A stretch of 56,561 bases of DNA, taken from RUG12783 sp946409545. GTDB lineage: Bacteria > Bacillota_I > Bacilli_A > RF39 > UBA660. The notes under the pieces were generated by a model that did not search any database, was not told the DNA's origin, and worked only from the letters and a program-made list of their open reading frames with translations. The translations under genes and the position numbers were made by a program. The stretch is from assembly GCA_946409545.1 (NCBI GenBank), contig CAMJWT010000013.1, positions 1 through 56,561 on the forward strand, read 5' to 3'. Positions 8,288 through 16,576 of the stretch are shown one piece after another (position 1 is the stretch's first letter; every line of letters begins with the position of its first letter).

Positions 8288-8345
8288 ATTATAACAAAAC
8301 ATTAGTGTTTAGTGTGTTGTTGTTGCAACAAATTTACATTATAAT
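8288..8345. promoter_or_regulatory. Divergent nrdD/crp promoters with shared palindrome
   Basis: Minus strand: TGT-TATAAT (hexamer 8288-8293), predicted +1 near 8281 at the nrdD Shine-Dalgarno. Plus strand: TTGTTG (8317-8322), 17-bp spacer, TATAAT (8340-8345). The perfect palindrome TTGTTGCAACAA (8320-8331) overlaps the -35 of the regulator gene and is centred about 44 bases upstream of the nrdD start. It is the best candidate operator for the Crp/Fnr-type regulator: autorepression plus activation of nrdD-dut. Inference from position. Confidence 0.6.
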
Positions 8346-8365
8346 ATTAAGTAAGGAGGGATAGT

Positions 8366-8998
8366 ATGGATGACTTATCAATGTTTAAAAATATTTCCAA
8401 CGAAGAAATAGAATTTATGCTTAAATGTTTCCATGCTATTCGAATGACTTTTAAAAAAGAAAGAACGATTATATCAAGTATTATTAATTCTAATTATATT
8501 GGAGTAATTTTATCTGGTACTGCTCATATGGTTAAATATGATTATAAAGGAAATAGAACCATCTTAGAGAAACTAGAAAGAGATTCGGTATTTGGTAATA
8601 TTTTTATGTCACTTGGTAATGATATTTCAATAACGGCATCAACTGATTGTGAAGTATTATTAATTGAATATACTCATGTTTATGAACAATGTAGAAAAAA
8701 TTGTCGATGTCATACCATCTTTACTTCTAATATTTTATCTCTTTTATCTAGTAAAGTAAGTGAATTAAATGATCGACTTGAAGTATTATCAAATCGAAGT
8801 ATTAGAGATAAATTATTAAGTTATTTTGGATTACTAGTTAAAGGTAAATCAAGAAGAAGTTTTATTCTTCCGTTTACTTATACAGAACTTGCTGATTATT
8901 TATCAGTAGATCGAAGTGCAATGCAAAGAGAATTAAAGAATTTAAAAGATGAAGGCTTTATAACGACAAATGGTAAAAGAATAACTTTAAATTATTAA
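8366..8998 (+). CDS. Crp/Fnr-family transcriptional regulator, 210 aa
   Basis: N-terminal effector domain of the cyclic-nucleotide-binding fold (about 10-115, with VILSGTAHMVKYDYKGNR), a long dimer helix, and a C-terminal winged helix-turn-helix (FTYTELADYLSVDRSAMQRE). The segment EQCRKNCRCH resembles a Cys/His cluster common in this family in anaerobic Firmicutes; it is not the classical FNR iron-sulfur pattern, so the signal is unknown. It is divergent from the NrdD-like gene across a palindrome that is a likely operator. Start 8366 has AAGGAGGG upstream. Three membrane protein genes follow closely. Confidence 0.9.
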   Translation: MDDLSMFKNISNEEIEFMLKCFHAIRMTFKKERTIISSIINSNYIGVILSGTAHMVKYDYKGNRTILEKLERDSVFGNIFMSLGNDISITASTDCEVLLIEYTHVYEQCRKNCRCHTIFTSNILSLLSSKVSELNDRLEVLSNRSIRDKLLSYFGLLVKGKSRRSFILPFTYTELADYLSVDRSAMQRELKNLKDEGFITTNGKRITLNY

Positions 8999-9003
8999 TT
9001 ACA

Positions 9004-9034
9004 TGCTATAATATAATTAAGGAGAATATTATTA
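9004..9034 (+). promoter_or_regulatory. Extended -10 promoter with SD near +1
   Basis: TGC-TATAAT (hexamer 9007-9012), AAGGAGA from 9019, ATG 9034. Transcription should start at the Shine-Dalgarno. Confidence 0.55.
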
Positions 9035-9429
9035 TGGAAAATGAAAACGAAGAAGATAAAAGTATTCATAAGAAAAAGATTATTATCTATATTATTGTTT
9101 TTGTTGTAGCAATGGGATTTGGCTTTTTAACAGTTAATCTTTTTGATAAGAAACCAGATAGTTCAGTTCATTTAAATATTAAATGTGATGATGTTGATTT
9201 ATCTAAAGATTATAAAGAAAAAGATAATATTGAATGTAAATTATCTGGAGAAGAATATGTCTTTACAATAAAAAAAATTTCTAAAGATAAAGTTGAATTA
9301 TATTCAAAGAATTGTCTTACAATAAATGGTAGTGATTGTCCAAATAATATTGAATTAGTTAAAGGAAAAGCCTTACAATTAAAAACAGTTAACAAAGATG
9401 ATATAAAAAATGTTATAATGGAATGGTAA
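9034..9429 (+). CDS. Membrane-anchored small beta protein, 131 aa
   Basis: A charged N-terminus, one membrane segment (about residues 17-36) and an outside domain of ~90 residues. It is a paralogue of the next gene: the segment LNIKCDDVDLSKDYKEKDNI matches LKIDCNGKDLSGTYKKGESF there, and both continue into a VEYxFTxKI-like strand pattern. Two extra Cys (NCLTINGSDC) may form a disulfide. No known family is recognised. The two tandem copies plus the following zinc-ribbon gene look like one transcription unit of envelope proteins. Confidence 0.8.
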   Translation: MENENEEDKSIHKKKIIIYIIVFVVAMGFGFLTVNLFDKKPDSSVHLNIKCDDVDLSKDYKEKDNIECKLSGEEYVFTIKKISKDKVELYSKNCLTINGSDCPNNIELVKGKALQLKTVNKDDIKNVIMEW

Positions 9430-9451
9430 GGAGAATAAGGAGGATAAAATT

Positions 9452-9961
9452 ATGGCAAAAAAAGAAAAAACTGAAGAAAAAGCAAAGATGGAGAAAAAGC
9501 AAATTGCTTTAATAGGTATTGCAATTGCAATTATAGGAGTAGTATTCCTAGTTATATTTAGTGGTAAAATTGAAAAAGATGCAGTTACTCTAAAAATAGA
9601 TTGTAATGGAAAAGACTTATCTGGTACTTATAAAAAGGGAGAAAGTTTCAAATGTAATTTATTAGATACAGATTATAAGCTAACTGTTGATAAAATTACG
9701 GATGAAAAAGTAATTTTAAAATCAGATGGTGGTTTAACTCCAGTAATTGAAAAAAGTGAAATGGCAACGTCTGCTTTAGGAATTGAACCAGTTAAACTTG
9801 GGGATATAAAAGAAATGGTAGGAGCTGAAACCACAACTTCAACTATTGATTTATCTAAAGAATATAAAGAATTTGTAGTAAATAAAGGTGCTACATTGAA
9901 TTTAACAATCCAAGCTACTGATGTTATGGGATCATATTATTTGTCAATTTCTTTTCAATAA
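9452..9961 (+). CDS. Membrane-anchored small beta protein, paralogue, 169 aa
   Basis: A Lys/Glu-rich N-terminus, membrane segment at about residues 17-38, then a domain like that of the preceding gene (two Cys: KIDCNGKDL and FKCNLLD, then YKLTVDKITDEKVILKS). The last ~50 residues (DLSKEYKEFVVNKGATLNLTIQ) add a further beta-rich stretch absent from the shorter copy. It arose by tandem duplication with the 131-aa gene 22 bases upstream. GGAGG precedes the start. Function unknown; probably displayed on the outer face of the membrane. Confidence 0.8.
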   Translation: MAKKEKTEEKAKMEKKQIALIGIAIAIIGVVFLVIFSGKIEKDAVTLKIDCNGKDLSGTYKKGESFKCNLLDTDYKLTVDKITDEKVILKSDGGLTPVIEKSEMATSALGIEPVKLGDIKEMVGAETTTSTIDLSKEYKEFVVNKGATLNLTIQATDVMGSYYLSISFQ

Positions 9962-9973
9962 TGAGGTAATTAT

Positions 9974-10516
9974 ATGAAAACAATTAAATTAACCTGTCCT
10001 AGTTGTGAGGCTAAGTTAAGTGTTGATAGTGGACACGATAAAATATTTTGTCCTTATTGCGGAACAGAGTTTTTAATTGATGATGAAGCTTCACAATTAA
10101 GAAGAGTAGAAGATGTTAAGTTAGAATCGCGCAAGAAAAATTTTGAACAAAAGAAAGAAGAAAATAAAGAAAAGGATAAAAGAGAAACAAAGGGTGTCAT
10201 AAAAGGATTTCTTTTAATGACTATTCTTCCAATTATATTTTTACTATTATTTTATGGTATCTTTTCAATCTTTTTTGTTGAAATGCCAGAAGATAGTAGT
10301 TACTATGAAGGTAAAAACTATGAAGTAGTAATTGTTGAATTAAAAGATTTAGGTTTTCGAAATATTGAAACAAGAGCTGTTGATGATTTGGTAATTGGTT
10401 TATTTAATCAAGATGGTGATGTTAAAGAGATATCTATTGGTGGTAAAACTAATTTCGAAGAAGGAGATACTTTTCGGAAAAGCGCAAATGTTGTTATTTG
10501 GTATCATACATATTAA
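9974..10516 (+). CDS. Zinc-ribbon protein with membrane segment and PASTA-like domain, 180 aa
   Basis: An N-terminal zinc ribbon with CPSC at 8-11 and CPYC at 27-30, a Lys/Glu-rich linker (about 50-75), a membrane segment (77-103) and a C-terminal domain (from YEGKNYEVVIVELKDLGF to the end) that resembles a PASTA domain by its GxxYExVxxxLxxxGF start and final VVIWYHTY strand. The ribbon would be cytoplasmic and the PASTA-like part outside, where PASTA domains can bind wall muropeptides. No kinase domain is present. The terminator directly after the stop ends this unit. Confidence 0.8.
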   Translation: MKTIKLTCPSCEAKLSVDSGHDKIFCPYCGTEFLIDDEASQLRRVEDVKLESRKKNFEQKKEENKEKDKRETKGVIKGFLLMTILPIIFLLLFYGIFSIFFVEMPEDSSYYEGKNYEVVIVELKDLGFRNIETRAVDDLVIGLFNQDGDVKEISIGGKTNFEEGDTFRKSANVVIWYHTY

Positions 10517-10546
10517 AAATATCCACAAAATTGTGGATATTTTTTT
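10517..10546 (+). terminator. Terminator, duplicate of the one at 2657-2686
   Basis: Stem AAATATCCACAA/TTGTGGATATTT followed by T-run; ~32 bp identical with the earlier copy. Confidence 0.9.
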
Positions 10547-10590
10547 ATGTAAACCAATATATTTAGTAAGGTACAATTCATATCTTCCCA

Positions 10591-10618
10591 TGCTATAATT
10601 AAAATTAGGAGGATAGAA
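10591..10618 (+). promoter_or_regulatory. Extended -10 promoter with SD at +1
   Basis: TGC-TATAAT (hexamer 10594-10599), AGGAGG at 10608, ATG 10618. Confidence 0.55.
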
Positions 10619-11589
10619 TGAATTATAAAAAGATTGTTGTTGCAGGAGGAGGTATATTAGGAAGTCAAATAGCTTTCCAAACTGCATATTCAGGTTTTAA
10701 TGTAACCGTATTAATTAGAGAAGAAGATTCAAGAGAAGAATTAATCAAAAAGATTGATAATTTAAAAAGAACATATCTTGAAACAATTCTTAAAATGGAT
10801 ACACCAGAAGGAAAAGATCCTAGTAATTGGGCAAGAGGTATTGCGGATATTGATAAGTTTAATAAGAAAGTTTGTTTAGATAGAGTTAATGCTATCCTTG
10901 ATAATATCTATATCGAAACAGATCAAGAAATTGCATTAAAAGATTGTGATTTGTTAATTGAGTCAATTACTGAAATATTTGATGTTAAAAGAGCTTTTTA
11001 TGAACAAATTGCACCATTATTGGAAGAAAAAACTGTAGTTGTAACTAATTCTAGTACTTTACTTCCTTCTAAATTAGCTAAGTATACAGGAAGACCAACT
11101 AAGTATTTAGCAATGCATTTTGCTAATAGTATTTGGAAAAATAATATTGCTGAGGTAATGTGTCAGGAAGATACTGATCCAAAATATTTGGATGAAATCT
11201 CTGCCTTTGCTGAAGCTATTCACATGATTCCCCTTGTAGCTAAAAGTGAGAAGTCAGGATACTTATTAAATTCAATGTTAGTACCTTTACTTTTAAGTGC
11301 AATGGATTTACTTGCTAATGGTATTTCTGATCCAGAAACAATTGATAAAGCATGGGTATATGGAACAGGAGCTCCAAAAGGACCATTCCAAATTATTGAT
11401 ACTGTTGGTCTTGAAACGGCAAGAAATATTGTTCTTCAATATCAAAAAGTACCAAATTTATTTGATCCACTTCTTCGTAAGATGATGTTACCATATAACT
11501 ATGATGGTATGTTAAGAATTCTTGATGAATATATAAATGCTGGTAAAAGTGGAAAATCAGTAGGAGAAGGTTTTTATAAATATAATTAA
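10618..11589 (+). CDS. 3-hydroxyacyl-CoA dehydrogenase family protein, 323 aa
   Basis: An N-terminal Rossmann fold with the NAD motif GGGILGSQIA (about 9-18), the family's VVTNSSTLLPSKLA strand, a catalytic-type His in AMHFANS and the C-terminal helical domain (KSGYLLNSMLVPLL, GAPKGPFQIIDTVGLE, GKSVGEGFYKYN). It resembles 3-hydroxybutyryl-CoA or 3-hydroxyacyl-CoA dehydrogenases, which oxidise the 3-hydroxyl with NAD. No thiolase or crotonase genes lie nearby, so the substrate is open and another 3-hydroxy acid is possible. It is followed 18 bases later by a carboxypeptidase gene. Confidence 0.88.
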   Translation: MNYKKIVVAGGGILGSQIAFQTAYSGFNVTVLIREEDSREELIKKIDNLKRTYLETILKMDTPEGKDPSNWARGIADIDKFNKKVCLDRVNAILDNIYIETDQEIALKDCDLLIESITEIFDVKRAFYEQIAPLLEEKTVVVTNSSTLLPSKLAKYTGRPTKYLAMHFANSIWKNNIAEVMCQEDTDPKYLDEISAFAEAIHMIPLVAKSEKSGYLLNSMLVPLLLSAMDLLANGISDPETIDKAWVYGTGAPKGPFQIIDTVGLETARNIVLQYQKVPNLFDPLLRKMMLPYNYDGMLRILDEYINAGKSGKSVGEGFYKYN

Positions 11590-11607
11590 TTAGAATAAGG
11601 AGGCACT

Positions 11608-12795
11608 ATGAAAAATAAATTGTTATTAATACTATTATTAATACCGTTTTATGTTAGTGCGTTAACTTATCCAAAACTAGATTCTAAAAATGTTGAAATA
11701 TATGATTTATCGGATAATAAAGTATTATATGAAATAGATTCTAAAAGCCAAGTATCAATTGCATCTCTTACTAAGATAGCAACAACCATAACGGCAATTG
11801 AAAATATAGATGATTTAGATAAAAAGGTAACAATAACAAAAGATATCTTAGATACTGTTTCTGATAAAGCAAGTATTGCAGGATTAAAAGCTGGAGATGT
11901 TGTTACATATCGAGATCTTTTATATGCATCAATGGTTCCTAGTGGAGCCGACGCAACTAATGCTCTTGCGATACTAACTAGTGGTAGTATTGATAACTTT
12001 GTTATAAAAATGAACGATTTAGTTAAAAGAATTGGTTTAACAAATACCCATTTTGTTAATGTAACAGGACTTGATACACCTAATCATTATTCAACAGTAG
12101 ATGAAGTTAGAATACTTCTTACTTATGCTTTAAAAAATGAATTATTTAAAGATATATATACTACTAAAGAGTATACTTTATCTAATGGTTTAAAAGTAAA
12201 GTCAACGCTATATCTTTATACTAAAGGTACAAAATTAGATATAAGTCCAATAATAGGTAGTAAAACAGGTCATACAAAGAAAGCAGGTTATGCTTTATCA
12301 TCTTTAAGTGATATTAATGGTCATAATATGATAATAGTAACTTTAAAGGCAACGCAAAAAGGTATTTATTATAATAATATTGTTGATAACTTAAATTTAA
12401 TAGAATTTTTAAAAAATAATTATCAAGATGAATTATTAGTGAAAAAAGATCAAGTTATTAAAACAATCCCTGTTAATTTAAGTAAGATTGATAATTATGA
12501 AATTAAAGCAAGTAAAGATATTAAAAAGTTTTTACCGAGTGATTATGATAAAAACAAATTAAGAATTGAATATAATGGTTTAGAAGAAATAAGTTTTATT
12601 AGTAAAAAAGATGAAAAAATGGGGACCATAAACTATTATTTTGAAGATGAACTTATAGGTAATGAAGATGTAATTCTTAATACTGTTATTAAAATATCTA
12701 TAATTAAAGTATTAATTCATTATTGGTATGTTGTATTAATAATGATTATTGTTGTAATAATAATATTATTACCAAAGAAAAAACAGAAAGCTTAG
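11608..12795 (+). CDS. D-alanyl-D-alanine carboxypeptidase (DacA/DacF type), 395 aa
   Basis: Signal peptide (1-19), then a class A low-molecular-weight penicillin-binding domain with S53-L-T-K56 (SxxK), SGA at 112-114 in the place of SxN, and KTG in GSKTGHT. A second beta domain follows and a C-terminal membrane segment (about 370-388) with a basic end, an anchor in place of the usual amphipathic helix. It trims the terminal D-Ala of peptidoglycan stem peptides. It fits the walled cell implied by murE. AAGGAGG lies before the start; a terminator overlaps the stop. Confidence 0.92.
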   Translation: MKNKLLLILLLIPFYVSALTYPKLDSKNVEIYDLSDNKVLYEIDSKSQVSIASLTKIATTITAIENIDDLDKKVTITKDILDTVSDKASIAGLKAGDVVTYRDLLYASMVPSGADATNALAILTSGSIDNFVIKMNDLVKRIGLTNTHFVNVTGLDTPNHYSTVDEVRILLTYALKNELFKDIYTTKEYTLSNGLKVKSTLYLYTKGTKLDISPIIGSKTGHTKKAGYALSSLSDINGHNMIIVTLKATQKGIYYNNIVDNLNLIEFLKNNYQDELLVKKDQVIKTIPVNLSKIDNYEIKASKDIKKFLPSDYDKNKLRIEYNGLEEISFISKKDEKMGTINYYFEDELIGNEDVILNTVIKISIIKVLIHYWYVVLIMIIVVIIILLPKKKQKA

Positions 12796-12813
12796 TTTAT
12801 TTAAGCTTTTTTA
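12787..12813 (+). terminator. Terminator after carboxypeptidase gene
   Basis: Stem AAAGCTTA/TTAAGCTTT-type hairpin followed by T-run; directly abuts the next promoter. Confidence 0.8.
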
Positions 12814-12816
12814 TTA

Positions 12817-12843
12817 TGTTATAATTTATTATGGTGATTGTAA
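12817..12843 (+). promoter_or_regulatory. Extended -10 promoter with SD at +1
   Basis: TGT-TATAAT (hexamer 12820-12825), GGTGATT at 12833, ATG 12843; predicted +1 is 12832. Confidence 0.6.
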
Positions 12844-13637
12844 TGTTTCATGGTGATTATAATTTTTTTGATTATAAATATAATATAGTTGGATATAATG
12901 GACAAGATTATGGATCATTTCCGCAATATTTATATCTTATTATATCAGTAGTTTTATTAGTAATATTATTAATTTTACTTAGAAAATCATCTTATGAGAA
13001 AATTAAGAAGATTATTAGAATAATGGGTATCTTCTTAATTGTTTTTTATTTATCGAAAACAACATGGGAATCAATATATGATATAAAATATTCTGGTTCT
13101 TTTAATACTGGTTTATTACCGCTTGATACATGTTCTCTTCCAATGCTTGCTTATCTTTTAGCGGGTTTTACAAAAGGAAAGACAAAAGATTATTCTACAA
13201 GTTGGATCGTAACAGGTGGTATCGTTGGTGGCTTTGCTACGATGCTATTTTTAAATGCCTTTAAATATTATCCCTTTCTATCATTTGGAGCAATGTATTC
13301 AATGATATGGCATTTTGTAATGGTTTTTATAGGTCTATTACTAATTGTAACTAATTATGTGGATTATAATTATAAAACATTACTTAAAGGTTTTGTATTT
13401 CATGTATTATTTTCTTTAATTGTCATACCTCTTGATTATATCTTTAATTGGGATTTTATGATGTATAAATATTTGGGAAGTATTCCAATATTTGAAGATA
13501 TTGGTACTAAACTTAATAATGCATCATTAGGTTTTCTAAATCCCATAATAATGTTAATTTTATATTTCTTTGCGTTTAATCTTATATTCTTTGTTATTTA
13601 TGGAATAAAAAAATTAGTAAAGAAAGTTAAAAAATAA
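12843..13637 (+). CDS. YwaF/TIGR02206-like integral membrane protein, 264 aa
   Basis: ATG 12843 is preferred over an in-frame ATG at 12831 because GGTGATT lies between them. About seven membrane helices are spaced along the protein. The pattern LLPLDTCSLPMLAYLLAG and the later YSMIWHFVMVFIGLLLI resembles the YwaF-type family (TIGR02206, related to TMEM164), which has conserved Cys and His in membrane helices; relatives of TMEM164 act as acyltransferases. That function is only suggested here. It is probably monocistronic. Confidence 0.7.
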   Translation: MFHGDYNFFDYKYNIVGYNGQDYGSFPQYLYLIISVVLLVILLILLRKSSYEKIKKIIRIMGIFLIVFYLSKTTWESIYDIKYSGSFNTGLLPLDTCSLPMLAYLLAGFTKGKTKDYSTSWIVTGGIVGGFATMLFLNAFKYYPFLSFGAMYSMIWHFVMVFIGLLLIVTNYVDYNYKTLLKGFVFHVLFSLIVIPLDYIFNWDFMMYKYLGSIPIFEDIGTKLNNASLGFLNPIIMLILYFFAFNLIFFVIYGIKKLVKKVKK

Positions 13638-13641
13638 AATA

Positions 13642-13667
13642 TGTTATAATAATTCTGGGAGTGTTTA
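13642..13667 (+). promoter_or_regulatory. Extended -10 promoter with SD at +1
   Basis: TGT-TATAAT (hexamer 13645-13650), GGGAGTG from 13657 (predicted +1), ATG 13667. Confidence 0.6.
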
Positions 13668-14635
13668 TGAAAAGATTCTTATTAAGTATATTAATTATGT
13701 GTGTAATTATTTCATTAACAGGATGTGGGTTAGTTGAAAAGAGAACAAAAGATGGTAAACTTATTGGTACATCAAATGAAAGTAGTAATAAGTTACAAAT
13801 AAAGATCACAACAGATCAACTAAATATTAGAAAAGAAAAAGTTATTAATTCTGAAATAGTAGGTGTTGTTCAAAAAGGAAGTATCTTTGATGTTATAGAT
13901 CATGAACAAAAAGGTAAATATCAATGGGTACATATTAAAACAAATAATAATATAGAAGGTTATGTTGCTAGTTTTGAAGATCATATCTATTATGAATTCA
14001 TAAATGGAGATGTTGATTTTATTCCACCTAAATTAGAAATAAAAGTAGGTGAGATTAATGTAGATTCTTATTCTCAAATAAATGATGAATATATTAATTC
14101 AATTGTTGAATATTCTGATGACAAAGATAAAAATCTCCAATTAACATATGAGGTATCAGCATCAGGTAATATTTATCATTTAAATATAAAAGTAAAAGAT
14201 AAAGGTAATAATGAAGTAGTAAAGAAAGTAAGATTAAATGTTAAAAATGAAAGATTAGCTTCAACTGGAAAGTGGTTAACAATTAAAGAAGTAAGAGATT
14301 TAAGAAAAAACTTTTTGAAAATTGTTAGAAAATATGGTCGCGCAGAAACATATGATATGACATATAGTGATTATTGGAAAATTAATTATTATGGAAGTGG
14401 TGCAAATATAAGTGTTTTTGAAGATATAAGATGGTTTAAAGCATGTTACTTTAAAGCAAAGGGAAATAATATAGATGTAGAATATTGTGAAGATTCAGTT
14501 GGTAAAATATCATACGAAGAAATGCATAAAAGAATTAGTAAACAAGAAAAATCAGCTAAAAATGCATATTTAAATGCTATTAAAGATTTAGAAAAAACAG
14601 GGTATAAACTTAGTGATGTATTCTTAAATATTTAA
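13667..14635 (+). CDS. Lipoprotein with SH3-like domain, 322 aa
   Basis: ATG 13667 follows GGGAGTG. The signal peptide ends in lipobox LTGC (Cys20). Residues ~45-105 look like a bacterial SH3 domain (LNIRKEKVINSEIVGVVQKGS, then WVHIKTNNNIEGYVAS), typically a wall-binding module. The middle part is beta-rich and may be an Ig-like fold; the C-terminal ~120 residues are mixed, with two Cys (WFKACYFK, VEYCED). It is likely anchored on the outer membrane face and binds peptidoglycan. Role unknown. Confidence 0.8.
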   Translation: MKRFLLSILIMCVIISLTGCGLVEKRTKDGKLIGTSNESSNKLQIKITTDQLNIRKEKVINSEIVGVVQKGSIFDVIDHEQKGKYQWVHIKTNNNIEGYVASFEDHIYYEFINGDVDFIPPKLEIKVGEINVDSYSQINDEYINSIVEYSDDKDKNLQLTYEVSASGNIYHLNIKVKDKGNNEVVKKVRLNVKNERLASTGKWLTIKEVRDLRKNFLKIVRKYGRAETYDMTYSDYWKINYYGSGANISVFEDIRWFKACYFKAKGNNIDVEYCEDSVGKISYEEMHKRISKQEKSAKNAYLNAIKDLEKTGYKLSDVFLNI

Positions 14636-14681
14636 TTTACTTTTAAAATAAAAAAACATATACTTTTGTTAGGAGAGAAAA

Positions 14682-14984
14682 ATGAATAATAATCAAAATA
14701 TGTATCAACAACCAATGTATCAACAAAATAGTATTTTAGTTTGTCCTCGTTGTGGAAGTAATAATATGAATGTTCAAGTAATAAATGAAGTTACTTTAAA
14801 GAATCAACATCATAGTATTTGGTGGTGGATATTCATTGGTTGGTGGTGGATCTTTGTTAAATGGCTTGTTTTTACGATACCTGCTTTAATTTTTAAAATA
14901 TTTGGTCATAAAAAACAAAGAGCTGTTAATACTCAGAGAAGAATAGCTGTTTGTCAACAATGTGGAAATACTATTAATTTATAA
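14682..14984 (+). CDS. Split zinc-ribbon membrane protein with Trp-rich segment, 100 aa
   Basis: A Gln/Met/Tyr-rich start (YQQPMYQQ), a CPRC pair at 21-24, then a hydrophobic, Trp-rich stretch (about 45-72, with WWWIFIGWWWIFVKW) and a second pair CQQC near the end. The two halves of the zinc ribbon thus lie on either side of a membrane hairpin, which would bring them together on the cytoplasmic side. It belongs with several small zinc-ribbon membrane proteins in this window. Function unknown. Confidence 0.75.
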   Translation: MNNNQNMYQQPMYQQNSILVCPRCGSNNMNVQVINEVTLKNQHHSIWWWIFIGWWWIFVKWLVFTIPALIFKIFGHKKQRAVNTQRRIAVCQQCGNTINL

Positions 14985-14988
14985 AGAT

Positions 14989-15019
14989 AAAAGATGAAAT
15001 AAAAAATTTCATCTTTTTA
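14989..15019 (+). terminator. Terminator
   Basis: Stem AAAAGATGAAAT/ATTTCATCTTTT, loop of five A, T-run. Confidence 0.88.
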
Positions 15020-15062
15020 TTTATATAAACTTATTCTATAATAAGGTTGTGTTGAGGTATCT

Positions 15063-16304
15063 ATGAAAAAGAGAGGAATAATATATTTAATAATTACTTT
15101 ATTATTTATTGCATTATCTATAATGATTTTTAAAAGAACTGACTTATCTAATAATGTTCAATTGAGTAAAGCAATTCAAATCATTATTATTTTATATTTA
15201 ATTAGAATATCGTATGGATGTACTATTTATATAAGAAAGCAGTATCTAAAATATCATTATTCTTATGATATTATTATGAATTTAGGATTATTAGTATTTA
15301 TTAATATTAATATTCTAAGAAATATTGAATTATTAATTAGAAACTGGAAAATATTAAATATTATTGATATTTATAATAATACACTAAGATCATTTTCTTT
15401 CTTTGCAATGTTAACATTACCATGTATTATTGTTTTATCAATATATAGTATTATTACTAATATTATTTTAATAAAAAAAGAAGGATTTGGTTATCGTAAT
15501 TTATTAGGTATTTTTCTAGGTTTCTTTGCCTTAGTAGGTTTATTTGGAACTCAAGTTGTTTATTTAATAACAACTAAATTAGTAGATCACGGTGTTGCTT
15601 TAGTTATTAAAACAATAATTGATTTAAGTTTGAATGTAACTTTGTCATATTTTTATACTTTGATTATAGCAACTCTATATTGTAATATTATGGCAGCACG
15701 ACATACTCCTAAATTTGATAAAGATGTTATTATAATCTTAGGTTCTAAACTAAGAAGTGATGGTACTTTACCACCTTTATTACAAGCAAGAGCGGATAAG
15801 GCTATTGAATTTGCAAATAAACAATATGCGGAAACAAAGAAAAAGATTATTTATATGCCATCTGGTGGTAAAGGTGATGATGAAATTAAAGCTGAAGCTA
15901 AAGCTATTGAAGAATATCTAATTAGTAAAGGAATTAATAAAAAACAAATTGTTATTGAAGATAAATCAACAAGTACTATTGAAAACATGAAATATTCTAA
16001 AGAGAAGATAGAAAAGATTAAAGAAGATGCTAAGATTAGTTTTTCAACAACAAATTATCATGTTTTTAGAAGTGGTGTTATTGCAAGTAAACAAGGAATT
16101 GAATGTGAAGGTATGGGAAGCCCTACAAAATGGTACTTCTATACAAATGCTTTAATTCGTGAATTTATCGCTAATTTATTTCAAGAGAGAAGAAAACATA
16201 TTGCCTTATTAATACTTATTAATATTTCAATAATTGTATTAGTATTAATTGGTTATTATTATAAATTTTTAAATATTTCATTAATATATGAATGGTATTT
16301 TTAA
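15063..16304 (+). CDS. YdcF-family (DUF218) membrane protein, 413 aa
   Basis: The N-terminal ~210 residues hold about six membrane helices. The C-terminal part is a YdcF/SanA-type domain: DVIIILGSKLRSDGT, then an LLQARADKAIEFA helix, YMPSGGKGDDE, EDKSTSTIENM and STTNYHVFRSG. Members with this layout (Bacillus YdcF-like) are proposed to act in envelope or polysaccharide metabolism, but no reaction is proven. It is the first gene of a unit continuing into a zinc-ribbon gene (11 bases) and a nitroreductase (8-base overlap). Confidence 0.88.
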   Translation: MKKRGIIYLIITLLFIALSIMIFKRTDLSNNVQLSKAIQIIIILYLIRISYGCTIYIRKQYLKYHYSYDIIMNLGLLVFININILRNIELLIRNWKILNIIDIYNNTLRSFSFFAMLTLPCIIVLSIYSIITNIILIKKEGFGYRNLLGIFLGFFALVGLFGTQVVYLITTKLVDHGVALVIKTIIDLSLNVTLSYFYTLIIATLYCNIMAARHTPKFDKDVIIILGSKLRSDGTLPPLLQARADKAIEFANKQYAETKKKIIYMPSGGKGDDEIKAEAKAIEEYLISKGINKKQIVIEDKSTSTIENMKYSKEKIEKIKEDAKISFSTTNYHVFRSGVIASKQGIECEGMGSPTKWYFYTNALIREFIANLFQERRKHIALLILINISIIVLVLIGYYYKFLNISLIYEWYF

Positions 16305-16315
16305 TAGGAGGATAT

Positions 16316-16576
16316 ATGAAAGAAATGATTTGTCAAAGTTGTAGTATGCCAATGACTAATGATATCTATGGAACAAATAAGGATGGTAGTCTTAATAGTG
16401 ATTATTGTAAATATTGTTATAAAGATGGAGAATTTATTGATAAAGTAACAATGGAAGAATATATTGATATGTGCTCACAATATGGAGAACAAGCAGGTAT
16501 GACAAATGAAGAGATGCGAAAACATTGTGAAAAAGTATTCCCAACATTAAAAAGATGGAAAAAAGATTATGAATAA
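16316..16576 (+). CDS. Putative zinc-ribbon protein (PF12674-like), 86 aa
   Basis: Start ATG 16316 follows AGGAGG. The N-terminus CQSCSMPM, a GTNKDGSLNSDYCKYCY segment and a later Cys-His helix (RKHCEKVF) match the small 'putative zinc ribbon' proteins found widely in Firmicutes. Its zinc ligands are the CxxC pairs at about 5-8 and 28-31. The role in the cell is unknown. It overlaps the following nitroreductase gene by 8 bases, so the two are probably produced together. Confidence 0.85.
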   Translation: MKEMICQSCSMPMTNDIYGTNKDGSLNSDYCKYCYKDGEFIDKVTMEEYIDMCSQYGEQAGMTNEEMRKHCEKVFPTLKRWKKDYE

